Positions 16,165 to 24,280 of a stretch of 64,000 nucleotides of DNA are shown here, in pieces. Positions within the stretch are counted from its first letter, which is position 1, and every line of letters starts with the position of its first letter. Source of the stretch: Streptomyces ruber (GTDB lineage: Bacteria; Actinomycetota; Actinomycetes; Streptomycetales; Streptomycetaceae). A program made the position numbers and the translations under genes. The stretch spans positions 62,001 to 126,000 of the forward strand of contig NZ_BMQK01000017.1 in NCBI RefSeq assembly GCF_014648075.1, written 5' to 3'. Below the pieces are notes generated by a model. The model saw only the letters and a list, made by a program, of their open reading frames with translations, was not told where the DNA came from and did no database searches.

Positions 16165-17700
16165 GTGGCAGCAGCACCAGTCTGGAGTGTCGACCCCCGT
16201 ACCGGGAAGCAGCGCGAGCAGGTTGCGGTGGAGGCCACAGCCCAGGGGGTGGACGAGGCCGTCCGGGCCGCCCACGCCGCGCGCGGTGCCCTCGCCGACC
16301 GCACCGTGCGCGCCGCGTTCCTGCGCACCGCCGCCGACCGGCTGGAGGGTGCGAAGGACCGCCTCGTGGAGCTGGCGGACGCCGAGACCGCGCTGGGTGC
16401 CACCCGGCTCACCGGCGAACTCGCGCGCACCTGCTACCAGTTGCGGTCCTTCGCGGACATCGTCGACGAGGGCGCGTACCTCGACGTCGTCATCAACCAC
16501 CCCGACGACACCGCCACCCCGCCCATTCCGGACCTGCGCCGCTACAAGGTGCCGCTCGGTGTCGTGGCCGTCTACTCGGCCTCCAACTTCCCCTTCGCCT
16601 TCTCCGTCGCCGGCGGTGACACCGCGAGCGCGCTCGGGGCCGGCTGCCCCGTCGTCGTGAAGGCGCACCCCGACCACCCGGGGCTGTCCGAGCAGGTCGC
16701 CGCCGAGCTGCGCGCCGCCGCGGCCGAGCACGGCATCCCCGAGGGCGTCGTCGGTCTGGTCCACGGCTTCGAGGCGGGCGTCGAGCTGGTCAAGCACCCG
16801 CTGGTCGCGGCGGCCGGCTTCACCGGTTCCGTACGCGGCGGCCGTGCCCTCTTCGACGCGGCGGCGGCCCGCCCGGTGCCGATCCCGTTCCACGGCGAGC
16901 TGGGCTCCCTGAACCCCGTCGTCGTCACCGAGGCCGCGGCGGCCGAGCGCGCCGAGGCGATCGGGGCGGGGCTCGCGGGCTCGATGACGCTGGGCGTGGG
17001 CCAGTTCTGCGTGAAGCCGGGTCTCGTCCTGGCGCCGGCGGGCGAGGCCGGCGACAAGCTGGTCGAGTCGCTCTCCAGCGCGGTCGCCGACGTCGACGCC
17101 GGGGTGCTCCTCGACCACCGCATGCGCGACAACTTCCTCGCGGGCGTCACCGAGCGCGCCGAGCTGCCCGGCGTCGAGGCCCCGGTCGCCGCGGGACCCG
17201 GCGACGACGAGCACACCGTCCGCCCCGGCTTCCTCACGGTCCCGGCGGACAGGCTGGCCGTCGAGGGCGGTGAGCACGAGCTGCTGCTGGAGGAGTGCTT
17301 CGGCCCGCTGACGGTCGTGGCCCGCTACGCGGACGACGGCGAGGCCAAGGCGCTCCTGGGCCGGCTGCCCGGCAACCTCACCGCGACCGTGCACCTCTCC
17401 GAGGCGGAGGCCGCGGGCGAGGGCCGGGGCGCGGAGATCCTCGCGGAACTCACCCCGCTCGCCGGCCGCGTCCTCGTCAACGGCTGGCCCACCGGTGTCG
17501 CGGTCGCCCCGGCCCAGCACCACGGCGGCCCGTACCCGGCGACGACCTCCACGTCGACCTCCGTGGGCGGCACGGCGATCGAGCGCTGGCTGCGGCCGGT
17601 CGCGTACCAGGGCGCCCCCGAGGCGCTGCTGCCGCCGGAGCTGCGCGACGACAACCCGCTGGGGGTGCCTCGGCGGTTCAACGGCGTGCTGGAGCGGTAG
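16165..17700 (+). CDS. aldehyde dehydrogenase (NADP+), 2,5-dioxovalerate dehydrogenase-like
   Basis: A 511-residue ALDH. The GTG start has GGAGGG eight bases upstream. Motifs include the cofactor/active region VYSASNFPFAFSVAGGD, VVKAHPDHPG, GFTGSVRGGRALF, the catalytic Glu in PFHGELGSLNP, and the catalytic Cys in LGVGQFCVKPG. This sub-family oxidises alpha-ketoglutarate semialdehyde in hydroxyproline, glucarate or arabinose catabolism. The substrate here is inferred from family resemblance and the IclR neighbour. It is terminated by a 29-bp-stem hairpin. Confidence 0.87.
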   Translation: MAAAPVWSVDPRTGKQREQVAVEATAQGVDEAVRAAHAARGALADRTVRAAFLRTAADRLEGAKDRLVELADAETALGATRLTGELARTCYQLRSFADIVDEGAYLDVVINHPDDTATPPIPDLRRYKVPLGVVAVYSASNFPFAFSVAGGDTASALGAGCPVVVKAHPDHPGLSEQVAAELRAAAAEHGIPEGVVGLVHGFEAGVELVKHPLVAAAGFTGSVRGGRALFDAAAARPVPIPFHGELGSLNPVVVTEAAAAERAEAIGAGLAGSMTLGVGQFCVKPGLVLAPAGEAGDKLVESLSSAVADVDAGVLLDHRMRDNFLAGVTERAELPGVEAPVAAGPGDDEHTVRPGFLTVPADRLAVEGGEHELLLEECFGPLTVVARYADDGEAKALLGRLPGNLTATVHLSEAEAAGEGRGAEILAELTPLAGRVLVNGWPTGVAVAPAQHHGGPYPATTSTSTSVGGTAIERWLRPVAYQGAPEALLPPELRDDNPLGVPRRFNGVLER

Positions 17701-17743
17701 CCGCTCCGCTTCTGGCTGCGTTTCGGCTGCGCGCTCGTCGTGG

Positions 17744-17780
17744 CCGGTCGCGCAGTTCCCCGCGCCCCTTCCGGGGCGCG
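17744..17780. repeat. Streptomyces interspersed 3' intergenic repeat
   Basis: The segment contains GTCGCGCAGTTCCCCGCGCC followed by CCTTCCGGGGCGCGG. From memory this is one of the most common intergenic sequences in Streptomyces genomes, usually just downstream of stop codons. It folds into a GC hairpin (CGCGCCCC/GGGGCGCG) next to the main terminator. Confidence 0.6.
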
Positions 17781-17839
17781 GGCACACAGCGGAGGACCCC
17801 GGTCGCCCAGGCGACCGGGGTCCTCCGCTGTGTGCCCGC
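17778..17839. terminator. bidirectional terminator with a perfect 29-bp stem
   Basis: Arms 17778-17806 and 17811-17839 are perfectly complementary around a CCAG loop. It lies between the convergent aldehyde dehydrogenase and YceI genes and abuts the YceI stop codon. The stem is unusually long and perfect. Confidence 0.85.
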
Positions 17840-18751
17840 CTACTCCGGCGGCGTAGGGGTGTCGTGGGTGCGGTACATCGCCTGGACGTCCAGTTCGAGC
17901 TGGATGGTCGGGCCGACGACCGCGATGCCACGGGCCAGCATCGAGCGCCAGTTGAGGGTGAAGTCCTCGCGGTGCAGCTCCGCCTTGGCGAGCGCGGCGC
18001 AGCGCAGTTCCTGCTCGTAGCCGCCGTTGACCATGCCGAGGTACGTCGTGTCCAGGCCGACCGAGCGGCTGATGCCGTGCATGCTCAGCGTGCCCTGCAG
18101 CGTCCACTTGGAGCCGCCGCGGTACACGAAGCGGGTGCTGGCGAAGTCGATGTACGGGTAGCGCTCGACGTCGAGGAAGTCGGCGGACCGCAGGTGGTTG
18201 TCACGGGTGTTGTTGCCCGTGTTGATGCTGGAGGCGTCGATGCGCACCGACACCCGGGAGTCGCCCATGTTCTGCGCGACCTGGATGCCGCCGTCGAAGC
18301 GGGTGAAGCGGCCGTGGACGTGGGCCATGCCGACGTGCTTGGCGATGAACCGGATCGCGGTGTGCGGCGGGTCGAACAGCCAGGTGCCGGGCGAGGGCAG
18401 TTCGAGCTGGCGGGCGGGCTGGAGGCCGACGCGCAGGGTGGGCTGGGAGGTGCCGGAGACGACCTCGACGGTCTCCCTGGCGGGCGACAGGCCCTCGGCG
18501 GCGACCATCATGCTGTAGCTGCCGGACGGCAGCGTCGCCATGAAGTGGCCGAAGGGGTCGGTGATGCCGCGGGTGGCGACACGGTGGGTGTCCAGCGCGG
18601 TGACTGTGACATCGGCTCCGCCCATGGGCTGCCCCATGGGGTCCACGACCTCGCAGCCGATCGCGCCCGCGCCCGGCGGCAGGGGGATGGTGAGGCCCGC
18701 AGCGCCGGAACCGCTTTTGGAACGCCGGCGTCGGAGCAGTCCGAGGACCAT
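17840..18751 (-). CDS. YceI-family protein with N-terminal carboxypeptidase-regulatory-like domain
   Basis: A 303-residue protein. Residues ~20-110 form a beta-rich module (GAIGCEVVDPMGQPMGGADVT, then GSYSMMVAAEGLSPARE) like CarboxypepD_reg folds. Residues ~115-300 are YceI: WLFDPPHTAIRFIAKHVGMA, VHGRFTRFDGGI, SADFLDVERYPYIDF, LTMHG-type LSMHGISRSV, and a C-terminal strand. YceI lipocalin-like barrels bind isoprenoid-type lipids. No signal peptide is present, so it is probably cytoplasmic. The ATG at 18751 has AAAGG upstream. Confidence 0.87.
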   Translation of the reverse strand: MVLGLLRRRRSKSGSGAAGLTIPLPPGAGAIGCEVVDPMGQPMGGADVTVTALDTHRVATRGITDPFGHFMATLPSGSYSMMVAAEGLSPARETVEVVSGTSQPTLRVGLQPARQLELPSPGTWLFDPPHTAIRFIAKHVGMAHVHGRFTRFDGGIQVAQNMGDSRVSVRIDASSINTGNNTRDNHLRSADFLDVERYPYIDFASTRFVYRGGSKWTLQGTLSMHGISRSVGLDTTYLGMVNGGYEQELRCAALAKAELHREDFTLNWRSMLARGIAVVGPTIQLELDVQAMYRTHDTPTPPE

Positions 18752-19157
18752 GCTGTTCACCTTTCTTCACACTTGTCGGAGTCGCGTGGGGCCGCTGAAC
18801 AGATCGTGTTCGCGGTCGCCAAGTGCGCCCGAAAGCAGGGGCGCAGACACGGAGATGGGCGGCTCGTCCGACGATCATAAAGCAGTCGGTGAGGGCGTAG
18901 ATCACGCGAGGCTGCGCCTGGCGTGAAGGTTGGGAGACGGCCTGTTCACAAGGTGTATCGGCGGCTCACCGGGGCCGGGGTCCAAGTCGCTCGATTTCGG
19001 AGATTTGCATCGACGCTGTGGTGAAGGACCGAATTCGCGGAGAGGTGAATCGGGGAAATCCCGAAGGCCGGGGAATGCGGCGCGATGATTGAAGGTTCAC
19101 GAAAAAGAGCGGAGTAGTCCCCGTCAACCCGTACGACCTGGAGAGAGAGCCACAGAC
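18752..19157. other. 406-bp intergenic region between divergent genes
   Basis: It separates the YceI gene and the DsbA-like gene, so it should hold both promoters. It is somewhat less GC-rich than the genes. I see no convincing hairpin, repeat, small gene or riboswitch in it beyond the GAGAGAGAG ribosome site at its right edge. Confidence 0.5.
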
Positions 19158-19889
19158 ATGCGCGTCGAGATCTGGAGCGACATCGCCTGCCCCTGGTGCT
19201 ACGTGGGCAAGGCCCGCTTCGAGAAGGCGCTCGACGCCTTCCCGCACCGGGACGGGGTCGAGGTCGTCCACCGTTCCTTCGAGCTCGACCCGGGCCGGGC
19301 CAAGGGCGACGTCGAGCCGGTGGTGCGGATGCTGGCGAAGAAGTACGGCATGAGCGAGGAGCAGGCGCGGGCCGGCGAGGAGAACCTGGGCGCCCAGGCC
19401 GCCGCCGAGGGCCTGGCCTACCGCACCGAGGGCCGCGACAACGGCAACACCTTCGACATGCACCGCCTGCTGCACTTCGCCAAGGAGCACGGCCGGCAGG
19501 ACGAGCTGCTGCAGAACCTGTACCGGGCGAACTTCGCCGAGGAGCGGTCCGTCTTCGCCGACGCCGACGACCGCCTGGTCGAACTCGCCGTCGAGGCCGG
19601 GCTGGACGCGGACGCCGCCCGCGCGGTCCTCGCCGACCCGTCCGCGTACGCGGACGACGTCCGCGCCGACGAGCGCGAGGCCGCCGCGCTGGGCGCGAAC
19701 GGCGTCCCCTTCTTCGTCATCGACCGCAAGTACGGAGTGTCGGGCGCCCAGCCCGCCGAGGTCTTCACCCGGGCCCTGACCCAGGCCTGGGGCGAGCGCT
19801 CCCCGCTGACCCTCGTACAGGGCGGGGACGGGGCCGCCGGGGACGCCGCGGCCTGCGGGCCCGACGGGTGCGCCGTGCCGGAGCGGTAG
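19158..19889 (+). CDS. DsbA-family oxidoreductase, FrnE-like
   Basis: A 243-residue cytoplasmic thioredoxin-fold protein. It begins VEIWSDIACPWCYVGKARF, with the redox centre CPWC near residue 12, contains the helical insertion (AKKYGMSEEQARAGEENL, NTFDMHRLLHFA), and returns to the fold with the cis-Pro segment ANGVPFFVIDRKYGVSGAQ. FrnE proteins act as disulfide isomerases or polyketide-tailoring redox proteins. The C terminus has two extra Cys (ACGPDGCA). The ATG was chosen for the purine-rich site just upstream and for starting directly at the first strand. Confidence 0.9.
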   Translation: MRVEIWSDIACPWCYVGKARFEKALDAFPHRDGVEVVHRSFELDPGRAKGDVEPVVRMLAKKYGMSEEQARAGEENLGAQAAAEGLAYRTEGRDNGNTFDMHRLLHFAKEHGRQDELLQNLYRANFAEERSVFADADDRLVELAVEAGLDADAARAVLADPSAYADDVRADEREAAALGANGVPFFVIDRKYGVSGAQPAEVFTRALTQAWGERSPLTLVQGGDGAAGDAAACGPDGCAVPER

Positions 19890-19944
19890 GCGCCCGGGCG
19901 GAAACGGGATGGACGGCGCGTGCACGGGAGCACACAGTGGTCCC

Positions 19945-20997
19945 ATGGAGACCACCTTCGAGAGCCTCGTCCGCGCCGAGTTCGCCCCGAAGACCACCTA
20001 CCTCAACACCGCGAGCACCGGCCTGCTGCCGGCCCGTACGGTCGACGCCCTGCGCGAGGCCGTCGAGTCCGCCGCGGCGGGCCGGCCCACCGACATGTTC
20101 GCCGACGTGGAGGCCGCCCGGGCCGCCTTCGCCCGGCTGACGGGGGTGCCGGACCGCAGGGTCGCGGCCGGCGCCTCCGTCGCCGTGTACACGGGACTGA
20201 TCGCGGCCTCCCTGCCCGAGGGCGCCGAGGTGCTCACCGCCGAGGGCGACTTCAGCTCCGTGCTGAACCCGTTCCACGTGCGCCGCGACCTGAAGGTGCG
20301 CACCGTGCCGCTGGAGCGCGTCGCCGAGTCGGTGCGTCCCGGCACCGCGCTCGTCGCGGTCAGCGCCGCCCAGTCCGCCGACGGCCGGGTCGCCGACCTG
20401 GACGCGATCCGCGAGGCGGCCCGCGCGCACGGGGCGCGCACCTACGTCGACGCCTCCCAGGCCGCGGGCTGGCTGCCCCTGGACGCGGGCGCGTACGACT
20501 TCGTCTCGGCCGTCGCCTTCAAGTGGCTGCTGTGCCCGCGCGGCGTGGCCTTCCTCGTCGTCCCGGACGACCTCGGCGGGCTCACCCCGGTCTTCGCGGG
20601 CTGGGTCGCGGGGGAGCGGCCCTGGGACAGTTGCTACGGCCCCGTCGAGGAACTCGCCCGTTCCGCGCGCCGGTTCGACGAGAGCCCCGCCCTCTTCTCC
20701 TACGCGGGCGCCCGCCGCTCCCTGGAACTGGTCGAGGAACTGGGGGTCCGGGCCGTCCGGGACCACGACCTCGCCCTGGCCGGGCGGTTCACCGCGGGCC
20801 TCGCCCGGCTGGGCCACGAACCCGTCCCCGCACCCGGCTCGCCCATCGTCTCGGTGCCCGGCCTGGGCCACCGGCAGCCCGCGCTGAGCCGGGCCGGGGT
20901 GGAGGTCTCCGACCGTGCGGGCAGTCTGCGGGCGGCTTTCCACGTGTACAACACTCCGGCCGACGTCGACAGGCTTTTGAACGTTTTGTCCGGCTGA
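19945..20997 (+). CDS. aminotransferase class V-fold PLP enzyme
   Basis: A 350-residue protein starting METTFESLVRAEF. Class V markers include TTYLNTASTGLLP, DASQAAGWLPLDAGAYDFV (pyridine-ring Asp), the PLP Lys in VAFKWLLCPRG, and FSYAGARRSLELVEELG. Relatives include cysteine desulfurase-like and kynureninase-like enzymes, but no catalytic Cys loop is evident. A transaminase or lyase role is likely with unknown substrate. It follows the DsbA-like gene by 55 bases on the same strand. Confidence 0.85.
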   Translation: METTFESLVRAEFAPKTTYLNTASTGLLPARTVDALREAVESAAAGRPTDMFADVEAARAAFARLTGVPDRRVAAGASVAVYTGLIAASLPEGAEVLTAEGDFSSVLNPFHVRRDLKVRTVPLERVAESVRPGTALVAVSAAQSADGRVADLDAIREAARAHGARTYVDASQAAGWLPLDAGAYDFVSAVAFKWLLCPRGVAFLVVPDDLGGLTPVFAGWVAGERPWDSCYGPVEELARSARRFDESPALFSYAGARRSLELVEELGVRAVRDHDLALAGRFTAGLARLGHEPVPAPGSPIVSVPGLGHRQPALSRAGVEVSDRAGSLRAAFHVYNTPADVDRLLNVLSG

Positions 20998-21050
20998 CCG
21001 GCGGACGCCTTTCGTCCGCTCGGTGAGGGCGCTAGGAAGGGCACCACGAG

Positions 21051-21665
21051 GTGGTGGTGCCCGTGGAGCGCACGACCGACAGGACCGGGGACCCGCCCGA
21101 CGCGGAGCTGCACCGGCGGCTGGTGTACGGCGACGAGTCCGCGCTGGGCGAGGCGTACGCCGCGTACGGCCCGCTCGTGCGGCGCGTGGCCGTGCGGGTC
21201 ACCCAGAGCCCCGTCGCGGCCGAGGACGTGGCACAGGAAGTCTTCGCCCAGATGTGGAGCAGACCGTACGCCTACGACCCGGGCCGCGGCTCGCTGCGCA
21301 CCTGGCTGTCGCTGCTCGCCCACCGGCGGGCCGTGGACTGGGTGCGCAGCGAGGCCCGGCACCGCAAGGCCGTCCCCGCGGACGACGCGGTGCTGTACGC
21401 CGTCCCCGACGCGAGGCCGGGCCCGGACCAGGCGGTCGTCGACCGCGAGCGCTCGCTGCTGCTGCACACGGCGCTCGCGGAACTCCCGCGCTCCCAGCGG
21501 GAGGTGGTCCACCTCGCCTACTTCGCGGGCCGCACCTACCGGCAGGCCGCCGTGGAGCTGGGCATACCCGAGGGAACCGCCAAGACCCGGCTGCGCTCGG
21601 CGCTGCGCAAGCTCGCGGAGACCCTCACCGACCCGCCGGACCCGGCGTACGAGAGGGGCGCGTGA
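21051..21665 (+). CDS. ECF-type RNA polymerase sigma factor
   Basis: A 204-residue factor. Region 2 is DESALGEAYAAYGPLVRRVA with AAEDVAQEVFAQMWSRP, then SLRTWLSLLAHRRAVDWVR. Region 4 is LAELPRSQREVVHLAYFAG with the helix-turn-helix TYRQAAVELGIPEGTAKTRL. The start is one of several GTG codons, with AGGAAGG about ten bases upstream of the first. The downstream gene encodes a zinc-type anti-sigma fusion, so the pair forms a regulatory switch, probably for thiol or electrophile stress. Confidence 0.88.
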   Translation: MVVPVERTTDRTGDPPDAELHRRLVYGDESALGEAYAAYGPLVRRVAVRVTQSPVAAEDVAQEVFAQMWSRPYAYDPGRGSLRTWLSLLAHRRAVDWVRSEARHRKAVPADDAVLYAVPDARPGPDQAVVDRERSLLLHTALAELPRSQREVVHLAYFAGRTYRQAAVELGIPEGTAKTRLRSALRKLAETLTDPPDPAYERGA

Positions 21666-21696
21666 TGACGGCCCGGGCAGCGGCAGGAGGCCTGTG

Positions 21697-22845
21697 ATGG
21701 ACACGGACCACGACGGCGTACGGGCGTCGCTGGCGGCCTGGGCCGTCGGTGCGCTGGAGCCCGGCGAGCGGCGGACCGTGCCGCGGCACCTGGCCGGGTG
21801 CGATGCCTGCGCGGCGGAGGCGGAACGTTTCACGGAGCTGGTACGGCTGCTGGACGGCCCCGCCGTACCACCGCGGCGGGACGGACGGGGGAACCCCGAC
21901 GACACCGCCGTGGACGCCGCCGACACCGCCGTCGCCGACGACACCGCCGCCGTCGCGGACCGTGCCGGCGACCACGCCGACGGCGTCCTCGCCGCGGCGC
22001 TCGGTCTCCGCCCCCGCACCCCGCCGGTCGCCCCGCACGCGGCCCCGTACGCCGCCGCCGTCGCCGGACTGCGGGCGCTGCTACCGGAGCTCGCGGGGCG
22101 CTGGACCGTTCCCGTCGTGCACACCTGGACCGCGCACGCGACCCTCGCGCACCTCCTCGCCGCCGACGAGCCCCTGGCGGCGGTGCTGGGCATCGCCCCG
22201 CGCGTGCCCGCCCCGCACGGAAACGGCCGGAAGGGCGCCGGTCAGGGCGGCGGAGAGGGCGCCGGGGCGGCCGGCTGGGCGGACGCCTGGAACGCGCGCA
22301 CCGCCGACGTCATCGCGCACGAACTCGCCCGTACGCCCGAGCAGACCGTCGCCGCCTGGGCCGCCCAGGCCGACGCCCTGCTGGCCGCGCCGGAGGCCCG
22401 CGACACCGGACGCGCCGCCGCGCCCGCGACGCTGATGGGCATGCGGCTGCCCGTCGCCGAGCACTACCTCGTGCGCGCCTTCGAGGTGTGGATCCACACC
22501 GACGACCTCGGCCGGGCCCTGGGACTGGCCGTTCCGCCGCCTCCCGAGGAGCACCTGTGGACCCTGGTGCGCCTCGCCGTGCGCATCCTCGGCGGGGCGC
22601 TCGGCCCCGCCTCGCCCCCGGTGCTGTTCACGGTGGCCCGGAGCGCGGGCGGAGAGGCCGGCGACCAGTGGGTGCTGGGCGCCGAGGACAAGCCGGTGCG
22701 GGCCGAACTGGTGGTCGACGCCGTCGACTTCTGCCTGCTCGTCGGTGGGCGGTACCCGCCCGACGCGATCCCCAGAACGGCCGTGGGCGACGAGACCGCC
22801 GCACGGCACGTGCTGGCGACGGCGGCGTCGCTGGCCTGGCTCTGA
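21697..22845 (+). CDS. anti-sigma factor (ZAS zinc finger) fused to a mycothiol-dependent maleylpyruvate isomerase-like domain
   Basis: A 382-residue protein. Residues 1-50 form a zinc-binding anti-sigma domain with HLAGCDACAAE (HxxxCxxC). An acidic Ala/Asp linker follows. The rest is a DinB/MDMPI domain: VPVVHTWTAHATLAHLLAADEPL (metal His), WNARTADVIAHELARTPEQ, LPVAEHYLVRAFEVWIHTDDLGRAL, and a C-terminal MDMPI_C-like part. The ATG follows GCAGGAGG by six bases and lies about 30 bases after the sigma gene. It should hold the sigma factor inactive; the MDMPI part may sense mycothiol or a bound metal, which is inference. Confidence 0.85.
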   Translation: MDTDHDGVRASLAAWAVGALEPGERRTVPRHLAGCDACAAEAERFTELVRLLDGPAVPPRRDGRGNPDDTAVDAADTAVADDTAAVADRAGDHADGVLAAALGLRPRTPPVAPHAAPYAAAVAGLRALLPELAGRWTVPVVHTWTAHATLAHLLAADEPLAAVLGIAPRVPAPHGNGRKGAGQGGGEGAGAAGWADAWNARTADVIAHELARTPEQTVAAWAAQADALLAAPEARDTGRAAAPATLMGMRLPVAEHYLVRAFEVWIHTDDLGRALGLAVPPPPEEHLWTLVRLAVRILGGALGPASPPVLFTVARSAGGEAGDQWVLGAEDKPVRAELVVDAVDFCLLVGGRYPPDAIPRTAVGDETAARHVLATAASLAWL

Positions 22846-22871
22846 CGAGGTCCTGAGGGCGCCGGACGGCC

Positions 22872-22906
22872 GCGGGCCGGGCCCCCGCGAGGGATGCCCG
22901 GCCCGC
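22872..22906. terminator. hairpin terminator between convergent genes
   Basis: Perfect 11-bp arms GCGGGCCGGGC (22872-22882) and GCCCGGCCCGC (22896-22906) with a 13-base loop, between the anti-sigma gene and ectD, which converge here. Confidence 0.65.
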
Positions 22907-22936
22907 CGTGCGCGTGCCGCCGCGGGGCGCGGGGTG

Positions 22937-23824
22937 TCAGCGCACCGGCGTGAAGTCCCTCGCCCCGATGAACTCCGGCCTGCGCACCGGTGCCGCGAAC
23001 GGCTCGACCGCCGTGTTCTCCACGCTGTTGAACACGATGAACACGTTGCTGCGCGGGAACGGCGTGATGTTGTCGCCCGAGCCGTGCATGCAGTTGCAGT
23101 CGAACCAGGTCGCCGACCCGGCCCGGCCCGTGAACAGCTTGATGCCGTACTCGGCGGCCATGGCCGTCAGCGCCTCGTCGGACGGGGTGCCGGCGTCCTG
23201 CATCTGCAGCGACTTCTTGTAGTTGTCCGTGGGCGTGGCACCCGCGCAGCCGAGGAACGTCTTGTGCGACCCCGGCATGATCATGAGGCCGCCGTTGGTG
23301 TCGTGGTTCTCGGTCAGCGCGATCGACACGGACACCGTCCGCATGTTCGGCAGCCCGTCCTCGGCGTGCCAGGTCTCGAAGTCCGAGTGCCAGTAGAAGC
23401 CGGAGGCGCCGAAGCCGGGCTTCACGTTGATCCGGGACTGGTGGACGTAGACGTCCGAGCCGAGGATCTGGCGGGCCCGGCCCACCACGCGCTCGTCGCG
23501 CACCAGCCGCGCGAACACCTCGCTGATCCGGTGCACCTCGAAGACCGAGCGGATCTCCTGCGACTTCGGCTCGACGATCGAGCGCTCGTCGGCCCGGATC
23601 GCGGGGTCGCCGACCAGCCGTTCCAGCTCCGCACGGTACAGCGCGACCTCGTCGTCACCGATGAGCTGCTCGATGGCCAGGAAGCCGTCGCGCTCGTACG
23701 CCTGCAGGTCCGCGGTGGGGATGGGGCCCGGGGTGTCCGGCGCGCCCCAGACGACCGGGTCCTGGCGGGGGACGGCCACCTCGGTGGTGCCGCGCGTCGG
23801 GTACAGGTCGGTGAGCGTGGTCAT
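22937..23824 (-). CDS. ectD: ectoine hydroxylase EctD
   Basis: A 295-residue Fe(II)/2-oxoglutarate dioxygenase that converts ectoine to 5-hydroxyectoine. The iron ligands sit in FYWHSDFETWH (HxD) and CMHGSGDN (distal His). QSRINVKPGFGASG and the Arg in FPRSNVFIVFNS match the EctD signature. The ATG lies four bases after the ectC stop, so it is the last gene of ectABCD. The cytoplasmic product is a compatible solute against osmotic and heat stress. Confidence 0.96.
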   Translation of the reverse strand: MTTLTDLYPTRGTTEVAVPRQDPVVWGAPDTPGPIPTADLQAYERDGFLAIEQLIGDDEVALYRAELERLVGDPAIRADERSIVEPKSQEIRSVFEVHRISEVFARLVRDERVVGRARQILGSDVYVHQSRINVKPGFGASGFYWHSDFETWHAEDGLPNMRTVSVSIALTENHDTNGGLMIMPGSHKTFLGCAGATPTDNYKKSLQMQDAGTPSDEALTAMAAEYGIKLFTGRAGSATWFDCNCMHGSGDNITPFPRSNVFIVFNSVENTAVEPFAAPVRRPEFIGARDFTPVR

Positions 23825-23828
23825 CGGT

Positions 23829-24227
23829 TCAGACCTCCTCGGTCAGCAGGGGGTACACACCGTTCTCGTCGTGGTCCTCCCGTCCGGTGACGGGAGGATT
23901 GAAGACGCAGATGCACCGGAAGTCGGTCCTCGGGCGCATGGTGTGGCGCTCGTGGCCGTCCAGCAGGTACATCGTCCCCGGCGTGATCAGGTACTTCTCG
24001 CCGGTCTCGTCGTCGGTCAGTTCGGCCTCGCCCTCGACGCAGAGGACGGCCTCGATGTGGTTGGCGTACCACATCGACGTCTCCGTGCCCGCGTACATGG
24101 TCGTCTCGTGCAGGGAGAAGCCGACGCCCTCCTTGGCCAGGACGATGCGCTTGCTCTCCCAGGTGCCCCCGGCGGCCTTCACGTGCCGGTCGGTGCCCTC
24201 GATGTCCTTGAACGAACGGACGATCAC
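23829..24227 (-). CDS. ectC: L-ectoine synthase EctC
   Basis: A 132-residue cupin that closes N-gamma-acetyl-diaminobutyrate to ectoine. It starts IVRSFKDIEGTDRHV, with metal/substrate residues in TSMWYANHIEAVLCVEGEAEL (Glu) and GTMYLLDGHERHTMR (His), and ends in FNPPVTGREDHDENGVYPLL as the family does. The GTG has AAGGAG five bases upstream. It lies 53 bases downstream of ectB. Confidence 0.96.
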   Translation of the reverse strand: MIVRSFKDIEGTDRHVKAAGGTWESKRIVLAKEGVGFSLHETTMYAGTETSMWYANHIEAVLCVEGEAELTDDETGEKYLITPGTMYLLDGHERHTMRPRTDFRCICVFNPPVTGREDHDENGVYPLLTEEV

Positions 24228-24280
24228 GGTGTCTCCTTCGCCTCCTCGGTGTGCTGGTGTGCTGGTCGGAAGGGGGTGGT

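Noticed and set aside
19031..19040. CGAATTCG as another copy of the pectinase palindrome
   Set aside because: It lacks the four-base spacer and is not near a polysaccharide gene.
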